Counted from the first letter of the stretch, positions 1 to 9,939 are shown. The stretch: DNA of 64,000 bases from Hippopus hippopus (GCA_946811185.2 OX328108.1:17989239-18053238); one strand, 5' to 3'. Program-made: numbers and translations. Notes: a model not told the origin generated them from the sequence alone.

Positions 1-195
1 CAGTTCGCGCAGGCTAATCCGAGACGGCACTTTACAACTACATTAGATTTTGTGCTACAGCAGACTTGCGCAAAACAGAAAATCACGTAAAAACGGAAAG
101 TGTCGTTTCGGATTAGCCTGCTCGGACTGCGCAGGCTGATCCGAGACGACACTTTACACGTATGTCCGAATGCCTCTTTTCGCGTGTTGCAGGCT
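1..195. mobile_element. MITE family C, copy 1 (cut by window edge)
   Basis: Two blocks of inverted symmetry that read AAAGTGTCGT and ACGACACTTT around CAGGCTAATCCGAGACG-like cores, separated by a spacer with GCAAAACAGAAAAT. It ends in CTTTTCGCGTGTTGCAGGC, the same end as the copies near 8958 and 15686. The left terminus lies off the window. No ORF; non-autonomous. I do not know which transposase family moves it. Confidence 0.8.
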
Positions 196-254
196 AATTA
201 TATGTGTATAATTGGTGCTGAAAAAAGAGTAATCCCTTGTACTGCTAAATAAGT

Positions 255-440
255 AAACGAAAATTTCAAGCCGAAAGTAAAAACCCAAATGCTGCTCTTT
301 CAATTTTAAGTTTTTAGAAAACATCTCTTTATCGGACAATGTAGAGTCAAGATCAGACTGAACGTTCTGTGCAGTCTGATCTTGATCTACACTCCACACA
401 AAAAGTCACTGCTTCTCGCTTAGAAACGGAAGGGTTAACA
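255..440. mobile_element. TTAA-flanked MITE family B, copy 1
   Basis: Contains the family B hairpin (GATCAGACTG / CAGTCTGATC) at about 335-400 and the family's left arm (AAGCCGAAAGTAAAAACCCAA). The right end reads GGAAGGGTTAA, so the TTAA flank is still visible there. The core has diverged (CACTCCACACAAAAAG instead of CACTGTCCGCAAAAGG). Confidence 0.75.
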
Positions 441-579
441 GTTAACCATGGTTAAGACCACGCACACAGCTCCTTGTGGCGTTAGAGTATCTCGACGTAG
501 ATGCACTTACGGGACTGAACCATATGCCATAAGATGTTGGATGTCGCTTTCTCGGGTGCCCTTCTACAAAGAGATTTGA

Positions 580-845
580 GAGCCGAGCACAGTAGCTCAG
601 TAGCTCAATTATAGAGCTTGAAACCAGGAAGTAGATAGTTCGATTCCCTAGCTCCGCCAAATTCTTTTCAAGGATTGCTGATGGTCATTGTGACAGGGTT
701 CATTCTTCTCTCACTGCCGAAAATTTTTTTCGCTATGTTGATGTCGGAAAAATAGCAAGTGGCTTGGGAAGAATACTGTGCAGAATTCTGGTGAAAGAAA
801 CTCCACGATAGAACGGAATGGTGCACAGGTCGCTGCGATACGGAA
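580..845 (+). mobile_element. tRNA-derived SINE, copy 1, 3' truncated
   Basis: The tRNA-like head has an A-box-like TAGCTCAGTAGCTCAATTAT and a B-box-like GTTCGATTCCC. The body follows (GATGGTCATTGTGACAGG, AAGTGGCTTGGGAAGAAT, GGTGCACAGGTCGCTGCGAT), the same order as in the better copies at 6241-6542 and 39805-40114. The GGCGTTAAACACC tail is missing; the sequence passes straight into a family A MITE at about 846. Confidence 0.75.
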
Positions 846-1048
846 TTTTAATGACCCCGAGTAAGAAGCCATTGCAAACATTGTGGGAAAAGGAGAAAAT
901 GCCGGTAACAAGCATTTTCTCCTTTTCCCATAATGTTTTCTACCTTTCCAAACTTGTGTGTGAGACAAATTACAATTTTTGAGTCACATTTAGTTTTGTC
1001 ATCTACAAATGCTTTCAATTTGGACAAGTCTAAAATTTTGTAGTAAAG
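846..1048. mobile_element. TTAA-flanked MITE family A, copy 1
   Basis: First family A copy. The centre (about 883-940) is a long inverted repeat, AACATTGTGGGAAAAGGAGA then TCTCCTTTTCCCATAATGTT, able to form a stem of about 30 bp. Flanking arms carry AATGACCCCGAGTAAGAAGC on one side and CAAATGCTTTCAATTTGGAC on the other. The left terminus is eroded at the junction with the SINE. Confidence 0.8.
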
Positions 1049-1379
1049 AATCAAAAAAGCCATTAAACACCACAAAAGAGACAAGAGACATGCGAATTCA
1101 GTGCTTCAAAAGGCGAAATTGTCCTATGTAGCCGGTTGGTATCCTAAGCCGTGGAATATTGTTAAGACTCAAGAGTTGTAAAAGCTATGCCTACTTTTTT
1201 CTTTTGAAGAAATCTATACTTTTTATTGTGACTGCCGTACCAAAGACAGTCACTTATGTTATAAGCTTGCTGATTCATTTAATATTTCATAGATATTGAG
1301 CGAAGTCATTAATATTCCATAGGAAGCTCATTTATTTACTTGTCGTGGTCTCTCTATTTCGTCAACTTTGAATGGGAGA

Positions 1380-1529
1380 GACGTCACCAGTCGAACGTAA
1401 TTCATTGGTCACAGTGTGTCACATGACAGTGTTGCGTAGCAGATAACAGTTTCTTTTTACGGGAGGAATTTATTAATACCACGACAGACGTACACAACTG
1501 TACACGAGATTCTGTTTAGAATTTGAAAG
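1380..1529 (+). promoter_or_regulatory. Putative promoter and 5' UTR of the secreted-protein gene
   Basis: Upstream of the start codon at 1530 there is a CRE-like GACGTCAC (1380-1387), an inverted CCAAT box ATTGG (1404-1408) and an A/T-rich TTTATTAA (1469-1476) that could act as a TATA element. Transcription would then start near 1500, giving a short leader. These are motif matches only; no transcript data are available. Confidence 0.35.
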
Positions 1530-1581
1530 ATGGAGAGAACAGTTATTTTGTTTGGGTTGATTGCGGTTGTTCTTCTGAACT
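1530..1581 (+). CDS. Exon 1 of a small secreted protein (signal peptide exon)
   Basis: ATG at 1530 opens MERTVILFGLIAVVLLN, a short charged start followed by a run of hydrophobic residues, typical of a signal peptide. The frame runs into a near-consensus splice donor, T|GTAAGTA at 1582, leaving one base of a split codon. The exon at 26815 begins with two bases completing a serine codon and then continues in frame without a stop, so the two exons fit in phase. A first exon that carries only the signal peptide is common in animal secreted-protein genes. The protein was not recognised. What supports it is the ATG, hydrophobic core, donor and matching acceptor phase; what is missing is transcript evidence and any homologue. 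Confidence 0.6.
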
Positions 1582-2307
1582 GTAAGTATATTTTAATATC
1601 AACACAGTCTTGTGGTATAGTTTTGTATTTCATAAAAAAAAAAACAATTTTTTCTTGAACGAATTATTGCTCGAAATGAATTTGCTGGTGACCACCCTCC
1701 CGGATGACAAAAATTAGACTCGTCCAGATTTAAAGCAGTTGCAGACGATAAATTAAATGTGGCTTAAATGATGAAAGTTATCTGTGAGAGGATATAAAAC
1801 ATTGTATTTTGTCCTTAGTTTCCAACCATGTTTTCTGAAGACATCTTCCTCAGGATCATCAAAACGCGGAATTCTTTAGTAAAGGTTAAGAACTGTTCTT
1901 GAAATGTCCTAAAATAATGACATCAAAGTTGACCTGCGTTTTCATACCTTAATTACATACCTTAAGTAATGCAAAAAAAAAAAAAAAAAATGCAAAAAAG
2001 CAGAAACAGCTTTTTGCGACATTTTCAGTTTAAAGAACAAAGTATTTGAGGACGTCAGGAAAGCTTCCCAAAACCTCAGCATAGGTTTGAGCTAGAGAAA
2101 AAAACTGCCGCTGTTTCGGATTGACTTCGGAGCTGAGGTAGACATATTCTAGGTTTCCTTCATGGGATGTCGGCGTCTTTAAGCGATTTCTTTTTAAAGT
2201 CATGTTTTAGAAAACCAAAACCAGTAATGGTTTATTTTGCTGAATTTTTTACTAGAATGAAGACGGAAAATCTTGAAGGATCGGAGAGGTACATTTACAT
2301 TGTATGC

Positions 2308-2310
<3 letters not shown>

Positions 2311-2349
<39 letters not shown>

Positions 2350-2430
2350 AAGAGAGAGACAGAAAGAGGGACAGAGAGACAGAGAGTGACAGAGGCAAAA
2401 AGAGACAGAGGCAGAGAGAGACAGATCTAG
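2311..2430. repeat. GA-rich microsatellite
   Basis: An uninterrupted (GA)n tract at about 2311-2345 grades into degenerate GAGACAGA repeats to 2430. It makes an apparent ORF full of Arg-Glu that should not be taken as coding. Confidence 0.95.
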
Positions 2431-2647
2431 AGATTATTGACTAAGGATCGTTATCGAGCGTTTCACAGAATTTCGTTCTAGGTTAGGCTGAAACTCGCAA
2501 CCCCTAAATGTTAGCCCTTACTGAGCCTTACTGAGCTAAAGATAACTATACCGAATAAATATCAAAGTACTGAAAGTACTGACCAACTAGCGAATATGGA
2601 ATAAGTGGCCCTGATAAAGGCCATACAAGATTGAAGAAAAATGATGC

Positions 2648-2756
2648 AGTCCGGTTATTTTGTGCGTTCCGGTTCGACCCGGTCATTGAGTTCTATCCGG
2701 ATCGGCTAGAACAGTCCGGTTATTTAGTCCGAACCGTTTCGATTCGGTGACTCTAT
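2648..2756. repeat. Short two-copy repeat with CCGGTT motifs
   Basis: CAGTCCGGTTATTT occurs twice about 61 bases apart (near 2648 and 2710), each copy followed by a degenerate TCCGGTTCGACCCGGT-like block. No ORF and no termini recognised. Confidence 0.5.
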
Positions 2757-3765
2757 CCACTACTACTTGTCACAATATGGGAAAATACCATGAACAGTTT
2801 CTGTTGGTTGAGCGTTAGTTGAAATAAGCAAATACAGAACATACCAATTTGATGATTTGGCATTTAATTTTTTTTTTTTTTTTAGTTCACTTTTAAATGA
2901 GCTCTCTATTCTGTTTCAAATTCTTATCGGTTAGATGAAATCGTACCTAGACGAGACCTACAAGACCCGCGAAAAATACGAGGACGAAAAAAAAATGCTA
3001 TGAGCCTGCGTTGCCATTCGGCATGCCATCAAATCCCTCGGCTGTATCTGGTAGCTTGATATGCACCTACAATCTACTTTTCATCGCTGGAAATACGCCG
3101 GTTTAGCGTTCTGAAAATTGTAAGGCTCCTCGTAAAAAGGAAAACTTGAGTCTCAATTTTCTATCAAAATCTTTCTAACTATATTTCAGTTGACAAACAG
3201 TTCGTACATTCATTTTTTAACGTGGTTAATCAATTGCGATTGAAGTTTTCACCGACAGATAGATAGATGTGAACAACTTCATCGAGGTTGTTTATGTCGT
3301 TGCTAAACGACTGACAGTGGCGCCGCCATGTATAAGATCACGTGATTGGAAATTCAAATGGAAACGACCGTTATACAGACGAGGTTAGATGCAAGTACGG
3401 AATCGGCCGAGCTGTGACGAGTGCCTGCGTTGCATAGGTCACTGACCTAATTTACATATAAGCAAACATCTTGTAACTTATCGATGACATATTGTCCAGT
3501 CTATGACGTTGTGGGAATACACCATTCAAATTGGAGTGCTGAAGATTTTGTGTTTTATATCAAAACTGTCATATTTAATAGAATTACGATTTCTAACAGG
3601 AAGAACTATTTTTGTGGGGCAGTATTTTGGGGCTGTAGGTACCTTTTTTTGTTTATATCTAAATCTGCGTCACTCTGGATGGCAATAGACCGGCAATCTT
3701 TTGATCGCTAGTCTAAAAGGAATATTTCCAGCCAAGAATCAAGAACCAAACATACCATTTTATAG

Positions 3766-3845
3766 AAAGGCGGACAATGTAGATCTCAGATCAGACTGCA
3801 CATTCTGTACAGTCTGATCTTGATCTACGCCGTCCACAAAAGTTA
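3766..3845. mobile_element. MITE family B core, copy 2
   Basis: Hairpin core GATCAGACTGCAC / GTACAGTCTGATC bounded by GGACAATGTAGATC and GATCTACGCCGTCC. The longer arms and the TTAA ends are not recognisable. Confidence 0.75.
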
Positions 3846-4149
3846 GCATGATCTCGATCAAAAATTGCCTGGAAGAAAAACATTAATTGCTCAGCACTTT
3901 TAGAGTTAATTCTGCAGTAGCATCTCTATCATGAGGTGTCATAAAGAAGTCATTAAAATGAACAAAAAAAAAACCAACACCCTACGAGAAGCAGCTCTTA
4001 ATTTTAGAGCTGGTTTAACGTGCTTGATTGTTTTGAAATTGTTAAACTCTTTCATTATTGAATAAACAAATTGCATTTTCTCAAAGGCTACATATACACT
4101 TTCGCTGCAAGATCAAGACAGACCTCAGTAATAATCCAGAATAAAGTAG

Positions 4150-4222
4150 TGGACAGTGTAGATCAGAGATCAGACTGCACGTTTTGTGCAGTCTGATCTT
4201 GATTTACACTGTCCACAAAAGC
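4150..4222. mobile_element. MITE family B core, copy 3
   Basis: GGACAGTGTAGATCAGAGATC followed by the inverted half ending GATTTACACTGTCC. Only the central hairpin is kept; the outer arms have decayed. Confidence 0.75.
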
Positions 4223-4671
4223 TTCAGGTGTCGTCTATGGTATGGAAAGAGTTAAACAGTATTTTACACGGCTTTAAACAGTTTTAGTTAGGTATATATA
4301 TATATCACGGCAGTCGGTGTGTGTATATATGCGTTCTTTGTGCTTCTTGAAAATAAGCTCTTTACTATTCGAGAATATTTTAGACTAGTCCAACTAAAAA
4401 AGCAATTGCAGACAACAAATTCATCCTTAACCTGCTAAATAAATTATACAAGAAAATATTGATGCGTAACATCAATGGCGCCGCAAATCAGTTGTTTCTG
4501 AAATAGGGCACAGTATAGCGGGTAAATTTTTTACACCAAGAGCATCACTTGAACAAACTTCGAAGAGGTCTACGTGGTGATACTACATGACAAATATTTG
4601 AACTCTGGGCCATCTGGTTTTGGACAAGAAGATTTTTAAAGTTTGCACCATTTAAGGCATTGTGTTAATCC

Positions 4672-4808
4672 CGAGTATTAACAACCTTGCGGAAGAATCA
4701 TTTTTAAAAACAATGTGGGAGAAGGAGAAAATGGTAACCACATTCGACTTATCGTCTGCAAATGCTCTCAGAAGTCTGAGATTATGTTGTTTGGTAAAGA
4801 GTTAAAGT
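4672..4808. mobile_element. MITE family A, copy 2 (hairpin interrupted)
   Basis: Left half has CCGAGTATTAACAACC and ACAATGTGGGAGAAGGAGAA, and the right half has CGTCTGCAAATGCT and TTTGGTAAAGAGTTAA. The second strand of the central stem is missing, so this copy is an internal-deletion derivative. The TTAA flank is kept on the right. Confidence 0.7.
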
Positions 4809-5149
4809 CTAAGAAAGATTCATGGTTTTGCAACATGATTTATGAAGAACACAACGAAAATGTAGCCTCTCTCCAGAAAATTTTAACGCATTTCAAATTG
4901 ACCAAAGAAAATTTATGCAGAACTCGGTGAGAAATGAACTGAAAAGTCCTAAATAATCTTTAGAATGCAAATCAAAACTTAAAAAAGAAAGAACCAATAA
5001 TGGTAACACAGAATCATAGCCATTCTTCGGCGAAATTTAACATAATTTCAATTGGAGCTATGTACAAAAAGCAGTTGTCCTTCGGCAAGAAAATAGTATT
5101 AAAACTAGGTTCTAAATTACAAAATTGATATGAAAAATTGGGTATGAAA

Positions 5150-5285
5150 TAACCAAAGTGGATACGAAATGATCAAAGTGAGTACGAAATGACCAAAATA
5201 AAAAATATAAGTGGGTACGAAATGAACAAAAAAGGTATGAAATGGCCTCGGTACGAAATGACTTAGTTACGAAACGAATGGAAGC
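5150..5285. repeat. Short tandem motif TACGAAATGACC
   Basis: Several degenerate units of GTACGAAATGACCAAA-type sequence at irregular spacing of about 15-35 bp. The reverse complement (GGTCATTTCG) recurs as a small array near 49290-49370, see that entry. Confidence 0.6.
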
Positions 5286-5399
5286 CGACTAAACAATATG
5301 GCTGCCCCCATAGGTACTTTTCAAAACCGAATAAAAATATAGTGCCGCCGCTCATGCTGCGCCACAATGAAACTTTCTAACCGTTAGCCAAAGCCATAA

Positions 5400-5553
5400 T
5401 GTTGTTATTTGAAAGTTATTTCTTCGGTGAAAAAATATCTCCTTATTGGACAGTGTAGATCCAAGATCAGAGTGCACGTTCGGTGCAGTCTGATCTTGAT
5501 CTACGCTGTCCACAAAAAGGTCCTTGAGTCGCGCTTAGCAGCTTAAGGGTTAA
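5400..5553. mobile_element. MITE family B, copy 4
   Basis: The left arm GAAAAAATATCTCCTTATTGG is followed by the family hairpin and the right arm GTCGCGCTTAGCAGCTTAAGGGTTAA, with TTAA at the right edge. The left terminus is truncated. Confidence 0.85.
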
Positions 5554-5583
5554 AGGTGTCTTAAATGGCGGGATTTATATTCT

Positions 5584-5680
5584 TAAATGTATGAAAACAT
5601 GGTGGGAAAAGAAAAAGTATTTGCTGGTGACTGGCATTTTCTCCTTTCCTACATTTTTTTTAAAAAGCCGTCTCTCTCAG
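5584..5680. mobile_element. MITE family A, copy 3 (core only)
   Basis: GAAAACATGGTGGGAAAAGA and TTTTCTCCTTTCCTACATTT form the imperfect central stem. Outer arms are absent. Confidence 0.7.
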
Positions 5681-5867
5681 GCTCGCTGCAGATATGTTTC
5701 AGGCAGAAATAATTTAAGGTTCTATTAGAGTATTTGTGAAAGTGAATACTGTTGTAAACGATCCCAGTGGAATTCAGTAACGCAGCCATTGTGAACACAA
5801 TCGCAACTTTTCGGTTTCAATGCAACAAATGAAATTTTGCACTTTTTGTCGTCAAGTCATTGTTTTA

Positions 5868-6045
5868 ACCCTTAGGCTGTTAAGCGTGACTCGCGGATCT
5901 TTTGCGGACAGTGTAGATCAAGATCAGACTGCACAGAACGTGCAGTCTGATCTTGGATCTACACTGTTCGATAAGACGATATCTTTTTCCCCCAAATATA
6001 CGTTCAAAATAGCAGAATGTGGGGTTTTAATGTTATTAAGAGTTT
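5868..6045. mobile_element. MITE family B, copy 5
   Basis: In reverse order to copy 4: TTAACCCTTAGGCTGTTAAGCG, then the hairpin GATCAGACTGCACAGAACGT and its inverse, then CGATAAGACGATATC. TTAA followed by CCCTTA is clear at the left edge. Confidence 0.85.
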
Positions 6046-6240
6046 TCGTAAAAGACATCTTTGTAAACGATCCCAGTGGAATTCAGTAACACAGCTATTT
6101 GGAACACAATATCGCAACATTTCGCTTTTAATGCACCAAATGAAATTACGCTCTATTTGTCATTTAGTCTTTTTAAAAAAAAACTCTTCTGGCGCTAAAT
6201 AAATGAACTGTTAAGTCGCACTCACTGCTAAAATGCTGAT

Positions 6241-6542
6241 TGATTATATGGTGTTTAACGCCGTTTTCAACATTATTTCAGTTATATCGCGGCGGCCAGT
6301 GCACCTATCCATGCTTTCCTGGAGTCTCTTTTACCAGTGCTCCGCACAATTTTCTTTCCAAGCCACTGGCTGCTTTCCCACATAACCATCATCGAAGCAA
6401 TGGTCAGCGGTGGGAGAGGAATGAATCCTGTCGCAATGACTATCATCAATCCTCGGAAGGAAATTGGCCGAGCCGGGGATCGAACTCACGACCCCCTGTT
6501 CTCAAGTCCTGTTCGCTACCGACTGAGCTACCGGGGCTCGGA
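6241..6542 (-). mobile_element. tRNA-derived SINE, copy 2, with target-site duplication
   Basis: Read on the minus strand this begins with a tRNA-like head (CCCCGGTAGCTCAGTCGGTA as A box region, GTTCGATCCCCGGC as B box region). It continues through the body (GTCATTGCGACAGGATTC, CCAGTGGCTTGGAAAG) and ends with CGGCGTTAAACACCATATAA. It is flanked by a 15-bp target-site duplication, TGCTAAAATGCTGAT at 6226-6240 and the same with one mismatch at 6543-6557. Mobilised by the reverse transcriptase of a LINE elsewhere in the genome; it encodes nothing itself. The A and B boxes would act as internal RNA polymerase III promoter elements. Confidence 0.92.
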
Positions 6543-6861
6543 TGCTAAAATGCAGATATTGTAATTTCAAAGTTGTTTTTGTCAGAACATCTGGCAAAGA
6601 AACGGACAGTGTAAACCTAAATTCGAATTCAGTGCTATAAAGGTTATCATTTTTTTTTTTTAGGGGATGGGGCTTGAGTAATTTCTAAATCTCTTCGCAG
6701 ATTTTTCTTTGTTTGTTTTTTGTCATCACGGTTTTGTTCCATTTTGTTAGTGTTTCTCTCAGGAGTATATATTTTCTTGTGTTTACTGACTTTTTGAACT
6801 CTAAACTTTAAAACTCTTAAACTATAAAAAACTAAATTAGTTTACATGTAAGTGTTTGTGG

Positions 6862-6898
<37 letters not shown>
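6862..6898. repeat. (GA)n microsatellite
   Basis: Near-perfect GA dinucleotide run of about 36 bases, followed by a G-rich stretch. Confidence 0.95.
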
Positions 6899-6900
<2 letters not shown>

Positions 6901-7132
6901 GGGGAAAGGGGGCGAAAAAATCGTATTCACCGGACAATAATTATAAAGTGTCACGGATGCTCATTTGAATCATGAATACTGACCGGAAATTGAGCAATTC
7001 TGATAGAATGTGTTGTTATTACATAAGGTCCGTTGTGGCCTTTCCATATGTATCGTCGTGATCATAGTGAAAATAACTTTTGGAAAAAGACTATAGACGA
7101 GTGTGTCCCTATAAATGTATCTATGTACGTTA

Positions 7133-7230
7133 TGGAGAGGGAGAGAGAGAGCGAGAGAGAGAGAGAGGGAGGGACAGCTAGAGAGAGACAGACAGAGGGA
7201 AAGAGAGACACATCAGAGAGACAGAGAAAT
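7133..7230. repeat. GA-rich microsatellite
   Basis: GAGAGGGAGAGAGAGAGCGAG-type repeat grading into GAGACAGA units. It explains the Arg/Glu-rich apparent ORF that crosses it. Confidence 0.92.
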
Positions 7231-7337
7231 AGTAAATCTGAAAATAATGTAAACCCAAAATCAAAATATACTAGTCGATCATCAGCAACGAAGTACTGCG
7301 ATTTAAAGTTCTTACGCCGGTCAATCCCTCAACTTTT

Positions 7338-7412
7338 CGGACAGTTTAGATCAAAGATCAGACTGCACATGTTCTGTGCAGTTTGATCTTTATCTATAAG
7401 TGCACTGTCCGA
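7338..7412. mobile_element. MITE family B core, copy 6
   Basis: TTCGGACAGTTTAGATC, hairpin halves around ACATGTTCTGTGCAG, then GCACTGTCCGAAAAGG. Core only. Confidence 0.75.
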
Positions 7413-7524
7413 AAAGGTGCATTTGGTAGCGTTTAGCAGCCCCAGCATTATCAAATTCCCAGTTCCATACTTTGTAGCGTCGCGGCAGATCGCTTTTAAA
7501 CCTTTATCCTTCTAAATTTAGTTA

Positions 7525-7709
7525 AAAGAAACCTTCAAGCCGATAGTAAAAACCCAAATGTTGCTATTTCAAATTCATTTTTTGCAGAAAAATATCTCCT
7601 TATCGGACAGTGCAGATCAAAGATCAGACTGCACGTTCTGTGCAGTCTGATCTTGAGCTACACTGTCCGCCAAAGGTCAGTGAGTCGCGCTTAGCAGCCT
7701 AAGGGTTAA
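7525..7709. mobile_element. MITE family B, copy 7 (nearly complete)
   Basis: Contains the full left arm (AAGCCGATAGTAAAAACCCA, AAAAATATCTCCTTATCGG), the hairpin, and the right arm (GAGTCGCGCTTAGCAGCCTA) ending AAGGGTTAA. One of the best-preserved family B copies. Confidence 0.9.
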
Positions 7710-7743
7710 AACGTTACGATGCTTGTAACCAGTATATATTTAA

Positions 7744-8014
7744 GCCAGGCTCTGACAGAATGAGGGTTTAATAAATCTCCATGATGCATTATATCAAGTA
7801 AGTCATCACATAATTTGGGATCCCTAAAATCAATTTTGTCCTAAAACCTGTGGTATTATGAGGTAGATTGGTCCTTTGACATGCAGAAAATTCACCCAAG
7901 CTAAAGGTTTTGACACAGGTCAGCCTGCGCGGATTGAGCAGGCTGACCTGAGTCGATACTTTTTGCAAATGTGTTAAGCACCCTTTTCATAGAGCATACC
8001 TCATTTTCCCCTCA
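7744..8014. mobile_element. MITE family D, copy 1
   Basis: First family D copy. Central inverted repeat CAGGTCAGCCTGCGCGGATT / GAGCAGGCTGACCTG, with arms carrying TGAGGTAGATTGGTCCTTTG on one side and CCTTTTCATAGAGCATACCTC on the other. The ends in better copies read GAGCTATGCTCTGTGAAAAG and its inverse. No ORF. Confidence 0.8.
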
Positions 8015-8337
8015 AATCCTCGTGTGATAAATCTCATCCGATAACATTTTTCCGCCGTTACAACACCAATAACATTTTTTTGCACTGTGACAACACCAAT
8101 TATGTCGAGAAATAGCCATGTGTTTTTTCGACCTGTCGCAGTGTTTCGTATATTTCCCAGATTTTCAAGTCTTCAAAATAATTGTGTTGGGCACAAGATT
8201 ACCAAACCGAGCTAGAGAATAGGCAGTATGACAAATCGGTACCGTTCAGACTAATCTTAAAGTTTCAAGTAGAAGTGACACAAAGAAAAGAAATTGACAG
8301 GAAAGGAAGACAACTAAATAGATTTACATAGCATTGT

Positions 8338-8425
8338 ATGGAAAACATTGTGGGAAAAGAAGCAATTGCTTGTAACAAGCAACTACTCCTTTTCCAACGA
8401 TATTTTCTGAAGCTTTCTTCTGTAG
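8338..8425. mobile_element. MITE family A, copy 4 (core only)
   Basis: GAAAACATTGTGGGAAAAGA with the inverse CCTTTTCCAACGATATTTTC; the loop has changed to TTGCTTGTAACAAGCAA, itself a small palindrome. Confidence 0.75.
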
Positions 8426-8515
8426 GAAAAGTTAAATCTCGTACGTTATATTCGTAATTTCGTAAATGGCGTGGGTTTTTTAATGACTCTTACAATAACT
8501 CCTAGTCATAAATCC

Positions 8516-8703
8516 TGGGTCTGTATTCAAGAACCATTCAAAAGAACAATGTCAGTCTTTTTCTCTTAGAATTTCTACATTTGAAAGTATATTGTAACGT
8601 AATTTCTGATTGGCTATAGCAATTTGGTCATCCAATAACAGATTGTGTTACTGTCTAAAGCTAGTAAACACTAAGAATGCTATTTAGAATGTTTGATAAG
8701 TAA
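8516..8703. mobile_element. MITE family E, copy 1
   Basis: First of a palindromic family built round TTCTGATTGGCTA. Here one arm has GTAACGTAATTTCTGATTGG and the other ATCCAATAACAGATTGTGTTAC. The outer part has TCTGTATTCAAGAACCATTC. Termini are eroded. Confidence 0.6.
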
Positions 8704-8713
8704 GGTCCCTTAA

Positions 8714-8911
8714 CTCTTTACCAAACGACAAAATTTTAGACTGGTCCAAATTGAAAGCATCTGCAGATAACAAAATTTTGTTCTAGGAGGGTAGAAAACA
8801 TTGTGGGAGAAGGAGAAAATGCTGGTTACCAGCATTTTCTCCTTTTCCCATGATGTTTTCAAAAGGCTTCTTTTTCAGGGTCGTGAAAACCAGGCATTGT
8901 TTGGGAAAGGG
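8714..8911. mobile_element. MITE family A, copy 5 (complete, TTAA both sides)
   Basis: 198 bp bounded by TTAA at 8710-8713 and 8912-8915. The ends are CTCTTTACCAAACGAC and, inverted, CCCTTTCCCAAACAAT. The central stem is AACATTGTGGGAGAAGGAGA with its inverse ending CCCATGATGTTTTC. TTAA duplication plus CCCTT-type inverted ends is the piggyBac superfamily signature. Confidence 0.92.
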
Positions 8912-8930
8912 TTAAACTAAGTTTCAGAAG

Positions 8931-9252
8931 ACATTTATGAAAAATTCTTGTCAGATATGGCTTGCGACACGCAAAAAGGAAAGAGGCATTCGGACATTTG
9001 CGTAAAGTGTCGTCTCGGATCAGCCTGCGCAGTCCGCGCAGGCTAATCCGAAACGACACTTTCCGTTTTTATGTAATTTTCTGTTTTGCGCAAGTCTACT
9101 GTAGCACAAAATCTAATGTAGTCGTAAAGTGCCGTCTCGGATTAGCCTGCGCGGACTGCGTAGGCTGATCCGAGACGACACTTTACGCAAATGTCCGAAT
9201 GCCCCTTTTCGCGTGTTGCAAGCCATTTCTGACAAGAATTTTTCATAAATGT
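8931..9252. mobile_element. MITE family C, copy 2 (long terminal inverted repeat)
   Basis: Two GC-rich hairpin blocks (CAGCCTGCGCAGTCCGCGCA at about 9021 and the related block at about 9143) lie between AAAGTGTCGT and ACGACACTTT. The ends CGACACGCAAAAAGG and CCTTTTCGCGTGTTG are shared with the other copies. Here the symmetry extends outward: ACATTTATGAAAAATTCTTG at 8931 is matched by its inverse ending at 9252. The copy near 15686 lacks this outer extension. Confidence 0.85.
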
Positions 9253-9324
9253 CGACATGAATAAAACTTGAAATACGTGTACATCAAATGATTCATTTGA
9301 GATTTTAAACTCAAAGTAATGGAG

Positions 9325-9560
9325 CTATGCTCTATGACAAGGAGGCTTAATGCATCTGCAAAGAGAATTGACATATGTCAGCCTGCTCAGTCCTCGCAGG
9401 CTGACATGGGTTGAAATTTTTGCTATCGGTCAATTTTCTGTATTCCAAAGGACCATTCTACCTCATGATACAGTCGGTTGTTAGACAAAATAGATTTTAT
9501 GGATTCATAATTATGTGATTAATTGCTTGGTATGATGCATCACGGATGCATGGCCCAATT
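9325..9560. mobile_element. MITE family D, copy 2
   Basis: GAGCTATGCTCTATGACAAG start, central CAGCCTGCTCAGTCCTCGCA hairpin, then ATTCTACCTCATGATACAGTC and ATGGATTCATAATTATGTGA arms. The right end is degraded near 9545. Confidence 0.8.
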
Positions 9561-9939
9561 GTTTTTAACCCATGATTACAAAAGTAAGCCAGGAAAAAGG
9601 TAGTAGGACAAATTTATACCATTCAATAACACAGTGGTTATACCCATACATAGTGTTATATATATTTATTCCCCGTTGAATTTACAGGTTCATATCAAAA
9701 ATGATTTTGACTCCAACCGAAGTTTGTTAGATATGGGCAATATACCCACCTCCTCTTGGGACAAAATTTTCAAATTGATCTGTTTTTGAGGACAAAAATT
9801 TTCAAACTGATCCATTTTTTGAGACGCAAAAAGTCACTTGTATGTAATAGATTTTTGAAACCTTCTTGGGGAAAAACTGAAATCAAACCACAACAGATAA
9901 TTCGTAGGTGTAAGAGCATAGATAAGACAACAGACTTGG

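Noticed and set aside
338..405. Rho-independent terminators at the many hairpins
   Set aside because: The hairpins are cores of MITE families, repeated with conserved arms; the genome is eukaryotic and no T-run rule applies.
2167..2430. 87-codon + strand ORF
   Set aside because: Half of it is the (GA)n microsatellite read as Arg-Glu; no start or splice context. The ORF at 7033-7386 is rejected for the same reason.
6480..6541. tRNA gene on the minus strand
   Set aside because: A and B boxes are present, but the sequence continues into a SINE body and tail and is flanked by a target-site duplication; it is a SINE head. The same holds at 580-660, 37391-37465 and 40040-40114.
6240..6564. 102- and 75-codon ORFs on the + strand
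   Set aside because: They lie inside a SINE read against its direction. The same applies to 39816-40052 and to 43057-43287 with its duplicate.
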